Positions 1-10,809 of a stretch of DNA of 64,000 bases are shown here, one piece after another; position 1 is the first letter of the stretch, and every line of letters begins with the position of its first letter. A program made the position numbers and the translations under genes. The notes under the pieces are model-generated. The model had not been told where the DNA came from. It saw only the letters and a program-made list of their open reading frames with translations, and searched no databases. Source of the DNA: Kalmusia sp. IMI 367209 (taxonomy: Eukaryota; Ascomycota; Dothideomycetes; Pleosporales; Didymosphaeriaceae); contig JAPEUQ010000004.1 in NCBI GenBank assembly GCA_027946365.1, positions 186,001 through 250,000 on the forward strand, written 5' to 3'.

Positions 1-83
1 TCAGGGACGTAGGGGAATGAACGCACGTATACATAGCTACATCAAAACTCAAATGTATATCAAACATAACCCAACCTGATCGT

Positions 84-1601
84 TTAGTACTTCTCCCTCC
101 CCGCCAACCGCACCTCGCTCGTCCCAATATCAAACACAACAACCACATTCTTCAGAAACGTGTCCCCCAGCACCGCATCTCTATCCTCCTGCCTTTGCAC
201 TGCAAGCGTGCAATCCCCCCTCCTAACATGCGTGCCGTTACGAGTTACCGTAGTCGGATTCATCATGTCCTCGGCGTTGACCCAGAATGTCGTGCCGCCA
301 ACCACGACCCCAAACCGCGGCATATCCGCATCGCAATCAGTGATATACGTATTCGAGGCGCTCGAGTATCGCGCGGGAGGCACGAACATGTTCGCAATGA
401 GGTCAGCGGTTGTGTCAGGGAGGTAGAGCAGCGTGGTGCCAGAGTCGAGAATCATCTTAAAATCACTGGGAGCGGCTTGTCGCGTGGTACCTTTATACGG
501 CCTGGCTTCGCGGAAGGGAGAGGATATGGAGTGCTGGTATGAAGTCGGGGGCACGACCTCGAAGCCGTCGACGGCGATACTGTAGAAAGCGTAGGTGTCT
601 GAGATGAGGGGGTGAATGGGGACACTGACGAAGGGAAGATCGTGGGGTATATCGGGGATGCCGCCGATGGCGAGGAGACCGCCATTTGTGGCTCCGCCAG
701 TGGGTCTGCTGAGGGCGAGGCTGAAGATTTGCGGGATAGAATGTTCGGCGAATCTACATAGGTCTCGTAAGCACGTCCAGCTATCTCCTCCTTTTAGTGG
801 CAGTGGGAGAGGACAAAACTCACATCGAAAAAACAATAGACGTGTAATTCAACGCCTTCACATTCGACGCAAGCGTCGGATATGCCAATCCCATCAGTCC
901 GCTACTCCTCCCATCGCCCATCCACCACCCCCTCTTCACAACTCCAATTGTTTGCCTGAATTTCAGGCCCTCACTCCTTGCTTTAGCTCCTATACCGCCA
1001 TTACCAACTATTAATTCGTCCTCTCCCATCTCCCCGACTAGATATTCCCCATCAGTATATTGGACGCCAAACACGCTTCCCCCAAATTTCCCATACGTCG
1101 GGCTCGCTAATGCATTGAACAAATTTCCAAACCCGCATGCTCGCTGGGGCAACGGAAATTGTTGCAAGCGTGATGTGCACCGGAAGGTCGAGGAGGCGAT
1201 CCAGGTATCTGAGCTGCCGGTATCGACGATGAAGGTATAGGATGTATTTGCAAGGGTTATATTGGTCATGTAGACGCGTCCGCCGAGGGTGAGGACGTCT
1301 TGCTGAACGGTGGCTATTGCGTCGGGTGCATAGCCTTCATCTTCGTTGGGGATGTCCAAGTTAGGCTTAGGACCGTTGAGGGAGCGACGTTTGTGGAGGT
1401 GCTTTGAGGAGGGCGTTATGGGGTGGGGTTGAGGTACGCCGACGAGGGGAAGCACGTAGTCCGTTACTGGCCTTGTTAGATGCGTGATGTGGGAGAGACT
1501 GGGATACGCATACCTGCGATGGCAGATGGTGACCGCCGCTCGAGTGAGGCAATAAGTGGAGCAATAGTCAGAATACTCGCTAGGTATATACGAAGATGCA
1601 T
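84..1601 (-). CDS. Secreted pepsin-like aspartic protease (A1 family)
   Basis: Three exons, 1601-1514, 1466-824 and 753-84, give 466 residues with frame preserved at both junctions (introns 48 and 70 nt, GT-AG). Exon 1 encodes a signal peptide (Met-His-Leu-Arg-Ile-Tyr-Leu, then a hydrophobic stretch to about residue 20); this start was chosen over the longer open frame to 1635 because only it gives a secretion signal. A Lys-Arg-Arg at 55-57 may be a propeptide cleavage site. The catalytic aspartates are visible as DTGSS (Asp111) and DSGTT (Asp347), with the normal spacing for family A1. Several N-glycosylation sequons are present (e.g. around residues 98-104). It is expected to hydrolyse extracellular or vacuolar protein at acidic pH. 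No GPI-type hydrophobic C terminus is seen, so a soluble enzyme is more likely than a yapsin. Confidence 0.9.
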
Positions 1602-2614
1602 GTTGAAAGTATTGACTGAACGAAAAGGAGACCACGAAGCAGAAGTTGTAGAGATGAAAGGTGAAGATATAGTAAATTGTAACTAGCCGAGCTGCATCCC
1701 TTGCTTGGGCCTTCAGTGTCGTTTCAATGTTGGGGTTGGTAGAGAATGTGACTTATGCATGAGCCGAGCCATACTAGGCCGCCAGACTTTATAGTGCATA
1801 GAAAAATTCCTCGTGACACGAGATTTTGCTGAGGATAGTTGAAGCGATGTTTCAAGTTTACGTTGCACGGGAAGAACAAGTGACGCTCAACGCCACGCTA
1901 CATTCCAGTAGCAAGGTCACACGGTACTTCCTGATCTTACCGATGTGAACGACTAAATTACTGAGATTGAGCTCACTCAATAATTTTTTTTTTAAGGAAT
2001 CGCGTTTGGCCTTCGGAGCTGTCTCTGACATAGAAGCATATCTGGCCTCACAGGAAGACAGGGCGGCTGTCCGCTGATGCTTTGCAACTAAGCCAACGGG
2101 AGATCCATTCGTGGTGAACGCCCAATCTGTTGTAGAACACTTTGAAATAGTCGTGCGGAAAACGCGGTAGAGCATGACGTATTATCTCAGAGCAGATTCT
2201 TAGAAGAGTGGGATGCGCGATATCTGCATAATTGAAGTCCACGAAAAGGGAACCTTGACCCGGATCGACCCTGACACGTCGTGGGACAAAATTGCGAAAT
2301 TAGCTCAAACGGTGTATACTTCCCTGGACCAGCTCAAAGACCGCGGTGTTGTGTTATGCTGAGCCGTATTGCACATCCCTTGATTTACGTTAGAAACAAT
2401 TAGTTGCATGATAGATGAAGGCGTACATGGCTTGATTCGACTAAAAGCAGGCATAGTGCCCGGATTACAGCTACTGGTGACGGTCCAGTGCTCTGTGATG
2501 CAGGCCATAATTATGAAAAGGGATATCCGCGCCTAAGCTGCTCTCAAGATGCTGAAGTAAGCCAATCCCCAATAAATTAACATCGTAACACACCTTGAAC
2601 GCCAGACCCAATGA
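1602..2614. other. Intergenic stretch containing the Copia relic
   Basis: About 1 kb between the start of the protease gene and the 3' end of LUC7. Apart from the Copia relic at 1858-2242 no gene is supported. The short frame at 2305-2508 has no recognisable features. Confidence 0.6.
1858..2242 (-). mobile_element. Decayed Ty1/Copia retrotransposon fragment (RNase H end of pol)
   Basis: Minus-strand frames here carry the C-terminal RNase H signature of Copia polyproteins: an Asp-Trp-Ala stretch, Asn-Gly-Ser-Pro-Val, Lys-x-Gln-Arg-Thr-x-Ala-Leu-Ser-Ser-Cys-Glu-Ala, and a Leu-Leu-Ser-Glu-Leu end. The usual tryptophans and acidic residues are partly replaced and the upstream half lies in a different frame, so the copy is frameshifted and dead. 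No integrase, reverse transcriptase or long terminal repeat could be found nearby. The identification rests on recalled family sequence. It is an old relic between the protease and LUC7. Confidence 0.75.
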
Positions 2615-3585
2615 TTACCAGCCGCCTCTTCTACCACGCCCACCACGTCGTCCACCTCGGCCACCGCCGAATCCGCCGCCACCGCCACTGTAACCGCCGC
2701 CTCCCCAACCACCGCCACCACGATATCCGTTCGCATCGTCGTTGGACGGAGCGTAAGAGTCGCGCCCAGGGGGGGCGCGGCCCTTGACTGTCTTCTGGAG
2801 GGCTTCATACGATTTGCGCATTTGGGCATACCCCAGATGCATCTTTCCGTAGAAGTGATCTGCCAATCGTCGATCGTTATCGAGACGGCTGAGATACGCA
2901 CCGCACACGTCGCAAACCTGCAGTTTCTGATGACCTGAAGGACCTCCGGTATCGGTCAAGTTCCGCAGCTGCTTCTCTGTCTCTTCTTTCTCTGCCTTCT
3001 TAACGCGGACCTTGTAGAACTCCTGGACTGCCATGTTGACCATGCCCTCTTCACCATGATCTGCACCTCGAGCATGCCGGCTTCGATCGACTTGTTCAGT
3101 TCTCCGATGGTTTTAAGCTGGAAAATTTAGCTTGACATAACTTCAGAGTGATATGATCGTCTACTCACGTAGGCATTTGTCTGCCGAATCTCCTCGGGCG
3201 TCTTTTCAAGACGACCCTGAGCCTCCTTGATGCGACCATCACACTGCCTCACATACTTTTGCATGTCAAGATAGTACTCCCATTCGAAATTCCATATGCG
3301 TTTCTGCTCCGCCGACGCCTCCTGATACTCCGTCTTCAACGCTTCGTTGTGGACGCGCGGGCAGGCGCCAAAGTCTTGCTTCGTGTTGGTAAAGAGATCG
3401 TGGGGACAATTGCCGACAAGGTAAGATTTGCAGACCTTGGGATCGGTGATGCTGAGTTGGGGAGCGCGCTGATCAAGGCCGGTCATGGACCCCGCGCCCA
3501 TGAGCTGCTCTGCCATGTATTAGCGGGTGTTGCAGGCGCATTCTGGAATATACGTACCAAGCAGCCTGCGCTGCTCCGCGGCCAT
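2615..3585 (-). CDS. LUC7: LUC7-like U1 snRNP-associated splicing factor (apparent frameshift)
   Basis: Exons 3585-3558, 3509-3169 and 3117-2615 (introns 48 and 51 nt). The N terminus MAAEQRRLLEQLMG is created by joining exon 1 to exon 2 and is typical of Luc7. The first zinc finger (Cys-Lys-Ser-Tyr-Leu...Cys-Pro-His...Cys...His) is in exon 2. The second (Lys-Leu-Gln-Val-Cys-Asp-Val-Cys-Gly-Ala...Leu-Ala-Asp-His...His) is in exon 3, followed by a glycine/arginine-rich tail. Luc7 binds U1 snRNP and helps select 5' splice sites. Exon 3 needs one extra base at about 3054-3055: reading as given leaves the family frame after Leu-Glu-Val-Gln-Ile-Met, and the family frame resumes one base later. Corrected length is about 290 residues. 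The gene is divergent from GPI16, with 210 bp between the start codons. Confidence 0.88.
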
Positions 3586-3795
3586 GTTGAAGAATTACCT
3601 AGGCGCGCAGTGTCGGAGAGCTTGTTCGGGCGAGCGCAAGGGACGAGAGAGAGTTCGACTTCGCGACAAATAAATCACGGCCCGCAAGTCGCGCCAAGCC
3701 GCAGGCAGCTGGCCAATCATGCGCAGGGCTGCCTCACCACCACCCGCACTCCTACAGCGAGTCTGCAGTGCATCTTTGTTCGCTGCGATGCTGCA
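3586..3795. promoter_or_regulatory. Shared divergent promoter of LUC7 and GPI16
   Basis: Only 210 bp separate the two outward-facing start codons, so both genes must be driven from this interval or from within each other's 5' regions. No clear TATA box is seen. Confidence 0.6.
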
Positions 3796-5600
3796 ATGCT
3801 GTCATTTCTCTCCTTTCTGCTTTTCAATGCCCTCATAGCGTATGCTTCTGCGAGCTCCGACTACCACGAGCGACTGCTCCTCCGCCCACTGCCCCAGTCT
3901 ACGCTCCTTGCCTCGTTCAACTTCCGCAGCAACGAGTCCGCCACTGCATACGAACAGCAGAACTTCCGCCTCTTCCCGAGATCATTCGGCCAAATTCTAC
4001 AACATGCGCACACAAAAGAGCTGCATCTAAGATTTAGCGTGGGGCGGTGGGATGCCGAGAATTGGGGACAGCGACCGTGGTATGGCGCACGAGAGGGCAG
4101 CAATGGGGTAGAGCTGTGGGCGTGGATTGAGGCACAGACCGAAGACGAGTATGTATGAGTTCTTATCTAGAGAAGTCGTGCTCATCAATTCCAAGGGCCT
4201 TCTCGCGATGGCTGACTCTGGTCAATTCACTCTCTGGGCTCTTTTGTGCCTCATTGAACTTTATCGATGCCACCAAGACGATACGCCCAATCATAACATT
4301 TGACCCTGAAGGTGATCATGCTAGCACGTCGAACCTACACCTTCTCCATGGCACACTACCTCACGAGGTTGTTTGTACCGAGAACTTGACACCTTTCCTT
4401 AAGCTGCTTCCCTGCAAGGGCAAGGCTGGCATATCCAGCTTGTTGGACGGGCATAAGCTCTTCGACGCTGCCTTTCAGACCATGGCTATTGATGTACGCC
4501 CAGTATGTGGGGCCACCGGCGAGAAGTGCGTCGTGGAGATGGAGCAGACAGTCGACATGGTGCTGGATATTGCCCGTTCAAAGCGTCCTCGAGATAACCC
4601 CATTCCACGACCACTTCCTATCGAGGAAATCGAATGCGATACATCCAAGAGCTACAATGCGCATGACACCTGCTACCCGTTGAATAAGGGCACGGAACCG
4701 GCCTGGAATCTCACCGAGGTCTTTGGAAAGCCCCTCAAAGGCGCATGTCCACTGACCGTGGAGGAAGGTGCAGAGTCGGAAACTCTGTGCATTAATACCC
4801 CTCCAGAGCGTACCATTCAAGTCAATACAACAGGACAATTCACTGAGTCAACAACTGCATCGGATACGTTGCGCTGCTACAAGCTACCAGTCGGCGCCGA
4901 GTTCGATCTCGTGTTGCCAGAACAGAAGATGACAACGGGCCTAGTGCGTGGGGAACCTCATCTATATGCAGCTCGATCGGTCAACGGTCATGGACAAGAG
5001 CGCGGCAGCGTGCAGGCAGTCATCAGAAACCCTTCTACGACCGAGGCTGTCGAGTTTGCATACCTGGAGTCACTTCCGTGGTTCATGAAGCCGTACCTGC
5101 ACACGCTGCGAGCACATGTATCCACGCCTTCTGAAGACCCATTGAAGGAGACGTATTACCGCCCAGCTGTGGACCGGGTTCGCGGTACGCATCTGGAGCT
5201 GCGTCTGGTCATTCCACCTGCGTCTACTCTCACCCTCACGTATGACTTTGAGAAGGCTATTCTACGCTACACAGAATATCCACCTGACGCCAATCGAGGA
5301 TTCGATGCACCGCCTGCTGTCATTCGTATTCTTGGGCCATTTCAGCCTTCTGACAGAAAGGGACTATACTTGCGGACTACCCCCCTGCTTCTGCCCCTAC
5401 CAACTCCAGATTTTAGCATGCCGTACAATGTCATCATCCTGACCAGTACGGTAATGGCACTTGGCTTCGGTAACATCTTCAATTTGCTTGTTAGACGCTT
5501 TGTAGGTGCGGACGAAGTACCTACGCTTGGCGCGGGAGGGCTGCGAGGGACTGTAAAGGCCCGGCTAGATAGACTTAGGGCTCGATTTGGAAGAGCATGA
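3796..5600 (+). CDS. GPI16: GPI transamidase subunit GPI16 (PIG-T)
   Basis: Two exons, 3796-4148 and 4196-5600 (intron 47 nt), encode 585 residues, close to the usual length of the family. It begins with a signal peptide (Met-Leu-Ser-Phe-Leu-Ser-Phe-Leu-Leu-Phe), has a long ER-lumenal domain with PIG-T-like blocks (Arg-Trp-Leu-Thr-Leu-Val-Asn-Ser-Leu-Ser-Gly-Leu-Phe-Cys-Ala-Ser-Leu-Asn just after the splice junction; Leu-Pro-Trp-Phe-Met-Lys-Pro-Tyr further on), and ends with one transmembrane segment near residues 540-560 and a short basic cytosolic tail. It is a structural subunit of the ER transamidase that attaches GPI anchors to proteins. An upstream in-frame extension exists but runs antisense through LUC7, so the start at 3796 is preferred. 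Confidence 0.93.
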
Positions 5601-5916
5601 ATAGATGTGCAATGAACATATTCGAAGAATTGCTATCAATTGTACATGAAGTCTCGGGTTAAGTTATGATTCCATATTTCTTCTATTTCCAGCTCCTTGC
5701 ATGCACTTCACGGCTTCCTTTGAACATCGGTCTAGCGACCAGCCCCGTCTCGCAAAAGTATCTTTGTCGAGTACCCATCATACTTCCATTGTACGCACGC
5801 CTGAAAGCATTGTCAGGAGCTGACTCGTCCCTTTGAAAGCGCGGATTCATCCTTACTTAGAAGCGGATCCGGTTCGTGCCTTGCAGTGTTCTAATAGTTC
5901 AGATCGATTCAATTCT
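5601..5916. other. Convergent 3' intergenic region
   Basis: 316 bp between the converging 3' ends of GPI16 and TRM7; presumably both polyadenylation regions. No open frame or RNA gene seen. Confidence 0.5.
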
Positions 5917-7077
5917 TCAAGCTCTTTCCTTCCGCTCCTGCCCTTTCGTCTTCCCATAAGCCCCGCCAGCTAACTTCCTCATCTCCAACGCGCGCTTATA
6001 CGGTGGCGCCGTCGGCGGCTGCACAGGATCCAAACTGACCCTATCCTTGGGCAGACGATATGTTGCATCTGAATCATACGCCGACAAATCACCACAAGCT
6101 AGGAATGGTGCTATCCACCTCGCTCCGCCCTCCTCAACGCCCTCCTCCTCGCTCTCATCCCCGAGATCTATCTCAATCGCACCATCTGGCCTGACCGTCC
6201 TCTTTGAACCCTCTTCCCTCTCCATCTCCACGTCTTTCGAAGGGACAGGCAAGGTAGTCCCTGCCCCTAGCGGTCTTTCAAGACTTGGCTTAAACCCCTC
6301 TGGCGGACCAAACCCCTCACACACGACGAATGCCTCGATACTACTGGCCCTTGAACTCCTGGGCTTCGCGATCCTCACCCTTCCAAACACTAGCTTTAGC
6401 TGTGCAAACAACAAATCGACATCCTTCCCTCTAAAAATCTTAGCGACGAACTTGCCGCCGGGCTTAAGTACGCAGAGCGCGAGATTGAGTGCCGCCCAGA
6501 GGAGCTGCGATTGAATGTAGATGTCGAGGTCGTGCAGGCCAGTTACGTCAGGCGCACCGTCAGAGATGACTAGATCGACGGGCGAAGAAGGAGAGGGCGA
6601 GGTGGGGTCGTCAGTCTCTGGGTCGAGCGCTTTGAGCATGAGCGGGACGGTGGAAGGGTGTGTTATATCTGCTCTCAAAGTTGTGACGCCTTCGAGGGGA
6701 CTTATAGGTTGGAGGTCGATTGCGACGATTCTCACGCCTTCCCTTCTTTCTCTCTTTATCTCATGACTTGCATCCTCTTTCCCATCTTGCGCCTCTTCAC
6801 GTTCTTGCTGGTCAGTTCCAAGCACGTGATTTTGAGTATCTTTCTGCTTCTGTTCCCAGCCCGCGCGACCGAATTTCTCCCCTTTGATGAGAACGCGTGA
6901 GAGGACTTGGCTCCAGCTCCCGGGCGCGGCGCATAGGTCGACAACGCGCGTGACGTTCTCGAAGAGGTTGAATTCTTCGTCTAGCTGGAGGAGTTTGTAT
7001 GCCGAGCGGGCGCGCCAGCCTTCCTCTTTGGCGAGGCGGTAGTAAGCATCGCGTTTGTCTTTTGAGGACTTGCCCAT
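5917..7077 (-). CDS. TRM7: TRM7-like tRNA 2'-O-ribose methyltransferase (FtsJ/RrmJ family)
   Basis: Single exon, 386 residues. The start [14 protein letters not shown] is diagnostic of Trm7/FTSJ1, which methylates positions 32 and 34 of the tRNA anticodon loop using S-adenosylmethionine. The SAM site [12 protein letters not shown] and the catalytic tetrad context are visible: Lys in Ser-Ala-Tyr-Lys-Leu, Asp in Ser-Asp-Gly-Ala-Pro-Asp, Lys in Phe-Val-Ala-Lys-Ile-Phe, Glu in Ser-Ile-Glu-Ala-Phe. A charged insertion of roughly 50-60 residues, rich in Glu, Lys and Gln, separates the SAM motif from the next strand ([10 protein letters not shown]). The C-terminal third is also longer than in yeast. 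The gene is divergent from MAK5. Confidence 0.93.
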   Translation of the reverse strand: MGKSSKDKRDAYYRLAKEEGWRARSAYKLLQLDEEFNLFENVTRVVDLCAAPGSWSQVLSRVLIKGEKFGRAGWEQKQKDTQNHVLGTDQQEREEAQDGKEDASHEIKRERREGVRIVAIDLQPISPLEGVTTLRADITHPSTVPLMLKALDPETDDPTSPSPSSPVDLVISDGAPDVTGLHDLDIYIQSQLLWAALNLALCVLKPGGKFVAKIFRGKDVDLLFAQLKLVFGRVRIAKPRSSRASSIEAFVVCEGFGPPEGFKPSLERPLGAGTTLPVPSKDVEMEREEGSKRTVRPDGAIEIDLGDESEEEGVEEGGARWIAPFLACGDLSAYDSDATYRLPKDRVSLDPVQPPTAPPYKRALEMRKLAGGAYGKTKGQERKERA

Positions 7078-7440
7078 TTTTTATGCTCTCTTGGGTGTTT
7101 CGACACCTCAAATTTAGATATCGAATCGATTTCTAGCGGCGGAAAAAAGCTACTGTGGAGTATTTGGTTGCCTTAAATTCCTTGCTCTTTTACTCATTCT
7201 TGAATCGTTTCACATTACCAACAGCGCTTTGAGGAGTTAGTTCACACAGTCCGCGGGTAGAGACGCATATAAATCCTAGTTGGGATGTTCCTGTGAATTC
7301 TTTCGCTTCCCCCACGTGGCAGGTTTAGCCGAGCGCGGGGCATCCCGACCCGACCCCCGACATATCCAAAAAAAATCCCAGCTCACAGACACCTTTGCGC
7401 AAACAGCTCTTCCCCTCCAAACCCAACAAATCTCGTCAAA
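7078..7440. promoter_or_regulatory. Shared divergent promoter of TRM7 and MAK5
   Basis: 363 bp between outward-facing starts of two genes acting on stable RNAs (tRNA modification and 60S ribosome assembly). It contains GC-rich blocks near 7320-7360. No TATA box is evident. Confidence 0.55.
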
Positions 7441-9813
7441 ATGAAGCGACCGCGCGCGTCACAGAAGCCTGTGAATGGTCATGCCACCCACAAGCGGCCC
7501 AAACTCGAAAAAATCTCCCGCCCCAACACCAAACGCCGCAAAATCCGTCTCGACGACCTCCAATGGAAAGAAGTCTCTATGCCCGACCGGCTCGAAGATT
7601 TCGAAGGCTTCTATGGGCTCGAAGAGATTGATGATGTGGCTGTGGTGAGAGACGGCGCGGTGATCAGCTTCGAGACTAGCAAGACGGAAGAGGAAGTGGA
7701 GAAGGAAAAAGTAGAGGGGAAGAAGAGAGAAGAGAGAGTTAGGCAGGAGTTTGAGCATATGAAAGATAGACAAGCAGAGGTTGAGCAAGAGACAGAAGAA
7801 GAGGTGGAAGAGGAGGAATGGGAAGGGTTCAGTGATGATGCGACTCCACAGGAGAATGGCCCGGATGTGCATACTACGGATAGCGATGTTGAGGATATAG
7901 ATGGGGCGAGTGATGAGGTTGCCATGCCGAAGTTGAAGAAGGAGAAGCTTGCAAAGTCTGAAGTGAAGGACGCCACCACGCTGAAAGAACCTAAGAATAA
8001 GAAGGACAAGGCACGGAACGGAACCGTTGATGAAAAGTCGATCGGGCAAGGCGCGTTCGATCTCCTAGCCGACAAATCTGATGACGACTATGCGGGGAAT
8101 GTCGATGTCTCGGCGTGGGATGACCTCAACCTCTCGAAAGAAACACTTGCGTCTTTGTCAAAGCTCAAGTTTTCTCGACCGACGTCCATACAGTCTGCAG
8201 CTATTCCGGAGATCATGGCCGGGCGTGATGTCATTGGTAAAGCTTCTACTGGGTCTGGAAAGACCCTTGCTTTTGGCATACCTATCCTAGAGTCATACCT
8301 CAAGTCCCCACCTACATTGAAAAACAAGACCCCCGTCGCCCTCATTATTTCGCCTACGCGTGAGCTTGCACATCAACTTTCGGCACACCTGACTGCTCTT
8401 TGCTCAGATTGTGACTTCAATGCGCCATCTATAGCAACTGTTACCGGCGGCTTAGCCGTGCAGAAACAGCGACGTCAGTTAGAGAAGGCAGATATCGTTG
8501 TTGGCACACCAGGACGATTATGGGAAGTCATCAGCAGCGGTCAAGGTCTTCTAAGCTCATTCAAGAAGATACGCTTTCTCGTCGTGGACGAAGCTGATCG
8601 TCTTTTGAGTCAAGGACATTACAAGGAGCTCGGTGAAATTCTCAATATCCTCGATCGCGACGATGAAGTAGAAGAGGGCGCAGAGCTGGCCCCCGTTATG
8701 GAACTTGAACGTCAGACTCTAGTATTCTCTGCTACATTTCACAAAGGCTTACAGCAAAGGCTCGCAGGCAAGGTGAGCAAAGGTGGTGGCGATCTCATGA
8801 ACAAGCAGGAGTCAATGGAATACCTTCTAAAAAAGCTGAACTTCAAAGAAGAGAAGCCGAAGTTCATTGACGCCAATCCGACTTCGCAAATGGCGACCGG
8901 CCTCAGGGAAGGTTTGATCGAATGTGCTGGGACCGAGAAAGATCTCTACCTCTATGCCCTCCTACTCTACCACCCCAAGAAACGCGCCCTCATCTTCACG
9001 AACTCTGTTTCCGCTGTCCGCCGAGTCACACCATTCCTACATAATCTTGACCTTCCTGCGCTCCCGCTCCATTCCGGGATGGCACAAAAAGCGCGTCTCC
9101 GATCCGTCGAGCGCTTCACACAACGCCCTGGCTCAATCCTCGTCGCAACGGATGTTGCAGCTCGAGGCCTTGACATCCCAGGCGTAGAGCTTATCGTACA
9201 CTACCATCTCCCCCGAGCAGCAGATACCTACGTTCACCGCTCCGGTCGTACCGCCCGTGCCGAAGCATCTGGCTCTAGCATTCTTATCTGCGCGCCGGAG
9301 GAGGTCGCCGGTGTCAGGCGCTTAGTTGCCAAAGTACACTCTCGGGCCGAGCAAGCTACGACTAAGTCAAAGAAAACTGCGTACTTTATCCGCACGCTCG
9401 ACATTGACCGTCGTATCGTATCCCGCCTTAAACCTCGCGCAACACTATCCAAAAAACTCGCCGACGCAACGACAGCGAAGGAGAAGAAGCACAGCGAGGA
9501 TGACTGGATGCGTGAAGCTGCTGAGGAGCTCGGTGTCGATTATGATAGCGAGACTTTTGAGGCCGAAGCTAAAGGGCGAAAAGGCCGCGGTAGCGGGAGG
9601 AAGAAGAAAGAGAAAGAAGCAAGGGAGATGACTAAGGGCGAGTTGCAGGGTTTGAGAGCGGAGCTGAAGGGCTTGCTCAGTCAAAGGGTTAATGTCGGGG
9701 TGAGTGAGCGGTACTTGACTAGTGGAGGGATTGATGTGGAGGCGTTGATGAGAGGAGAGGGTAATTTGGAATTTCTAGGGGATGCCGGTGCGTTGGGGTT
9801 TGACGAGGAATAA
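7441..9813 (+). CDS. MAK5: DEAD-box RNA helicase MAK5 (60S ribosome biogenesis)
   Basis: Single exon, 790 residues. After a basic N terminus comes the Mak5 block with Leu-Asp-Asp-Leu-Gln-Trp-Lys and Phe-Glu-Gly-Phe-Tyr-Gly-Leu-Glu-Glu-Ile, then a long acidic stretch. The helicase core starts with the Q-motif region near residue 240. Walker A ASTGSGKT is at 268-275, DEAD at 383-386, then the SAT motif, and His-Arg-Ser-Gly-Arg-Thr-Ala-Arg in the second RecA domain. A lysine-rich C-terminal tail follows. The family works in the nucleolus on pre-60S particles. The ATG at 7441 follows a favourable context and begins the conserved N-terminal region. Confidence 0.95.
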   Translation: MKRPRASQKPVNGHATHKRPKLEKISRPNTKRRKIRLDDLQWKEVSMPDRLEDFEGFYGLEEIDDVAVVRDGAVISFETSKTEEEVEKEKVEGKKREERVRQEFEHMKDRQAEVEQETEEEVEEEEWEGFSDDATPQENGPDVHTTDSDVEDIDGASDEVAMPKLKKEKLAKSEVKDATTLKEPKNKKDKARNGTVDEKSIGQGAFDLLADKSDDDYAGNVDVSAWDDLNLSKETLASLSKLKFSRPTSIQSAAIPEIMAGRDVIGKASTGSGKTLAFGIPILESYLKSPPTLKNKTPVALIISPTRELAHQLSAHLTALCSDCDFNAPSIATVTGGLAVQKQRRQLEKADIVVGTPGRLWEVISSGQGLLSSFKKIRFLVVDEADRLLSQGHYKELGEILNILDRDDEVEEGAELAPVMELERQTLVFSATFHKGLQQRLAGKVSKGGGDLMNKQESMEYLLKKLNFKEEKPKFIDANPTSQMATGLREGLIECAGTEKDLYLYALLLYHPKKRALIFTNSVSAVRRVTPFLHNLDLPALPLHSGMAQKARLRSVERFTQRPGSILVATDVAARGLDIPGVELIVHYHLPRAADTYVHRSGRTARAEASGSSILICAPEEVAGVRRLVAKVHSRAEQATTKSKKTAYFIRTLDIDRRIVSRLKPRATLSKKLADATTAKEKKHSEDDWMREAAEELGVDYDSETFEAEAKGRKGRGSGRKKKEKEAREMTKGELQGLRAELKGLLSQRVNVGVSERYLTSGGIDVEALMRGEGNLEFLGDAGALGFDEE

Positions 9814-10809
9814 AGAAGGCGAGCTTGTGTCTACATGATATGGATGAGTTCGAAGATGCATTTGAGGCATTGTCATGGTATACTAGTATCAAGTCTGTAA
9901 AATGTGTATCCAGGGAGAGATATATTAGAGTCATATAGACTAATATAGTAGATAATTCCTCCCACCATTTGTTACCGCACATGCGAATTCTCCAACGCCA
10001 CATAGTAGCTATATGTTGGCATCTCGAGGACAGCCCAATGGGCTGGAAGGTAGACAATGAAGCACTGTAGGAGATATGCCTACCAGCCCCTGAGGATGAC
10101 ACATACCGACCCGCCGGCGCAATATCAAGTGCACAGGATAACAGTACATCGTTCGGTTCACGGATGTTGATGAGAATAAGTCTAACATCCTGTGCGCCCG
10201 CATATCTCTTATGCGTTGTTAACAGCATTAGCGCTCACTACCATACAGTCCCAAGATACAGCAGCCTATCCCACCAACGCCGAAGGTCATGATCAGGAAA
10301 ACCCACGCTTATAAGGCGCGAGAGTCCACCTCAACACTAAACTAAGCAGCCTACTCGAAGCTTGAGTTAAACTCGAGACAACCCACTCTCACAAGGTAGG
10401 GTAGAACATCTAATTGTACAAGACCCTATAGAATCACAAAATTGGTGTATAGCATCGGACGCTTTGTAAAGATGGACATCTAATTCGCCGTTCGTGCAGC
10501 TAGCTACATAATTAACGTTCGTATGAGTAAGTGTTTCCCTTGTGTAAAGATAAGGCAAGCTTGCGCAATTATGAAGTTCCTGTTACTTGGCGTTTATTTA
10601 ATGAGAGGGATGAAGGTGAATTGTGTCCTACGCGTTGCCTCATTCACCTGGGCGCCGTTGCATAAGCAACCAGTCCTTCTGCCGACATTCTTGCTGTCAT
10701 CGTCGCCTCATATATAAAGCTCTACGCCCACGTCATTCTGCCGTACAACGCGTCAGCCCAGCAGCCCATACTCAACCCACAATTGCGAACCAAGCAGCCA
10801 CCAATTACG
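9814..10809. other. Intergenic region without a supported gene
   Basis: About 1 kb, somewhat AT-rich. It holds the MAK5 3' end and the promoter of the coiled-coil gene. Open frames here are short and overlap MAK5 or each other. Confidence 0.5.
10711..10718 (+). promoter_or_regulatory. TATA box
   Basis: tatataaa about 92 bp upstream of the ATG at 10810, a suitable distance for a fungal TATA element with a short leader. Confidence 0.55.

Noticed and set aside
7459..8075. Antisense frames of 196 and 154 residues within MAK5
   Set aside because: They mirror the Glu/Lys-rich MAK5 N terminus as Ser/Phe/Leu-rich low-complexity sequence; shadows of a well-supported gene.
9719..10228. 169-residue minus-strand frame at the MAK5 3' end
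   Set aside because: Overlaps the MAK5 coding end and contains no recognisable protein feature.
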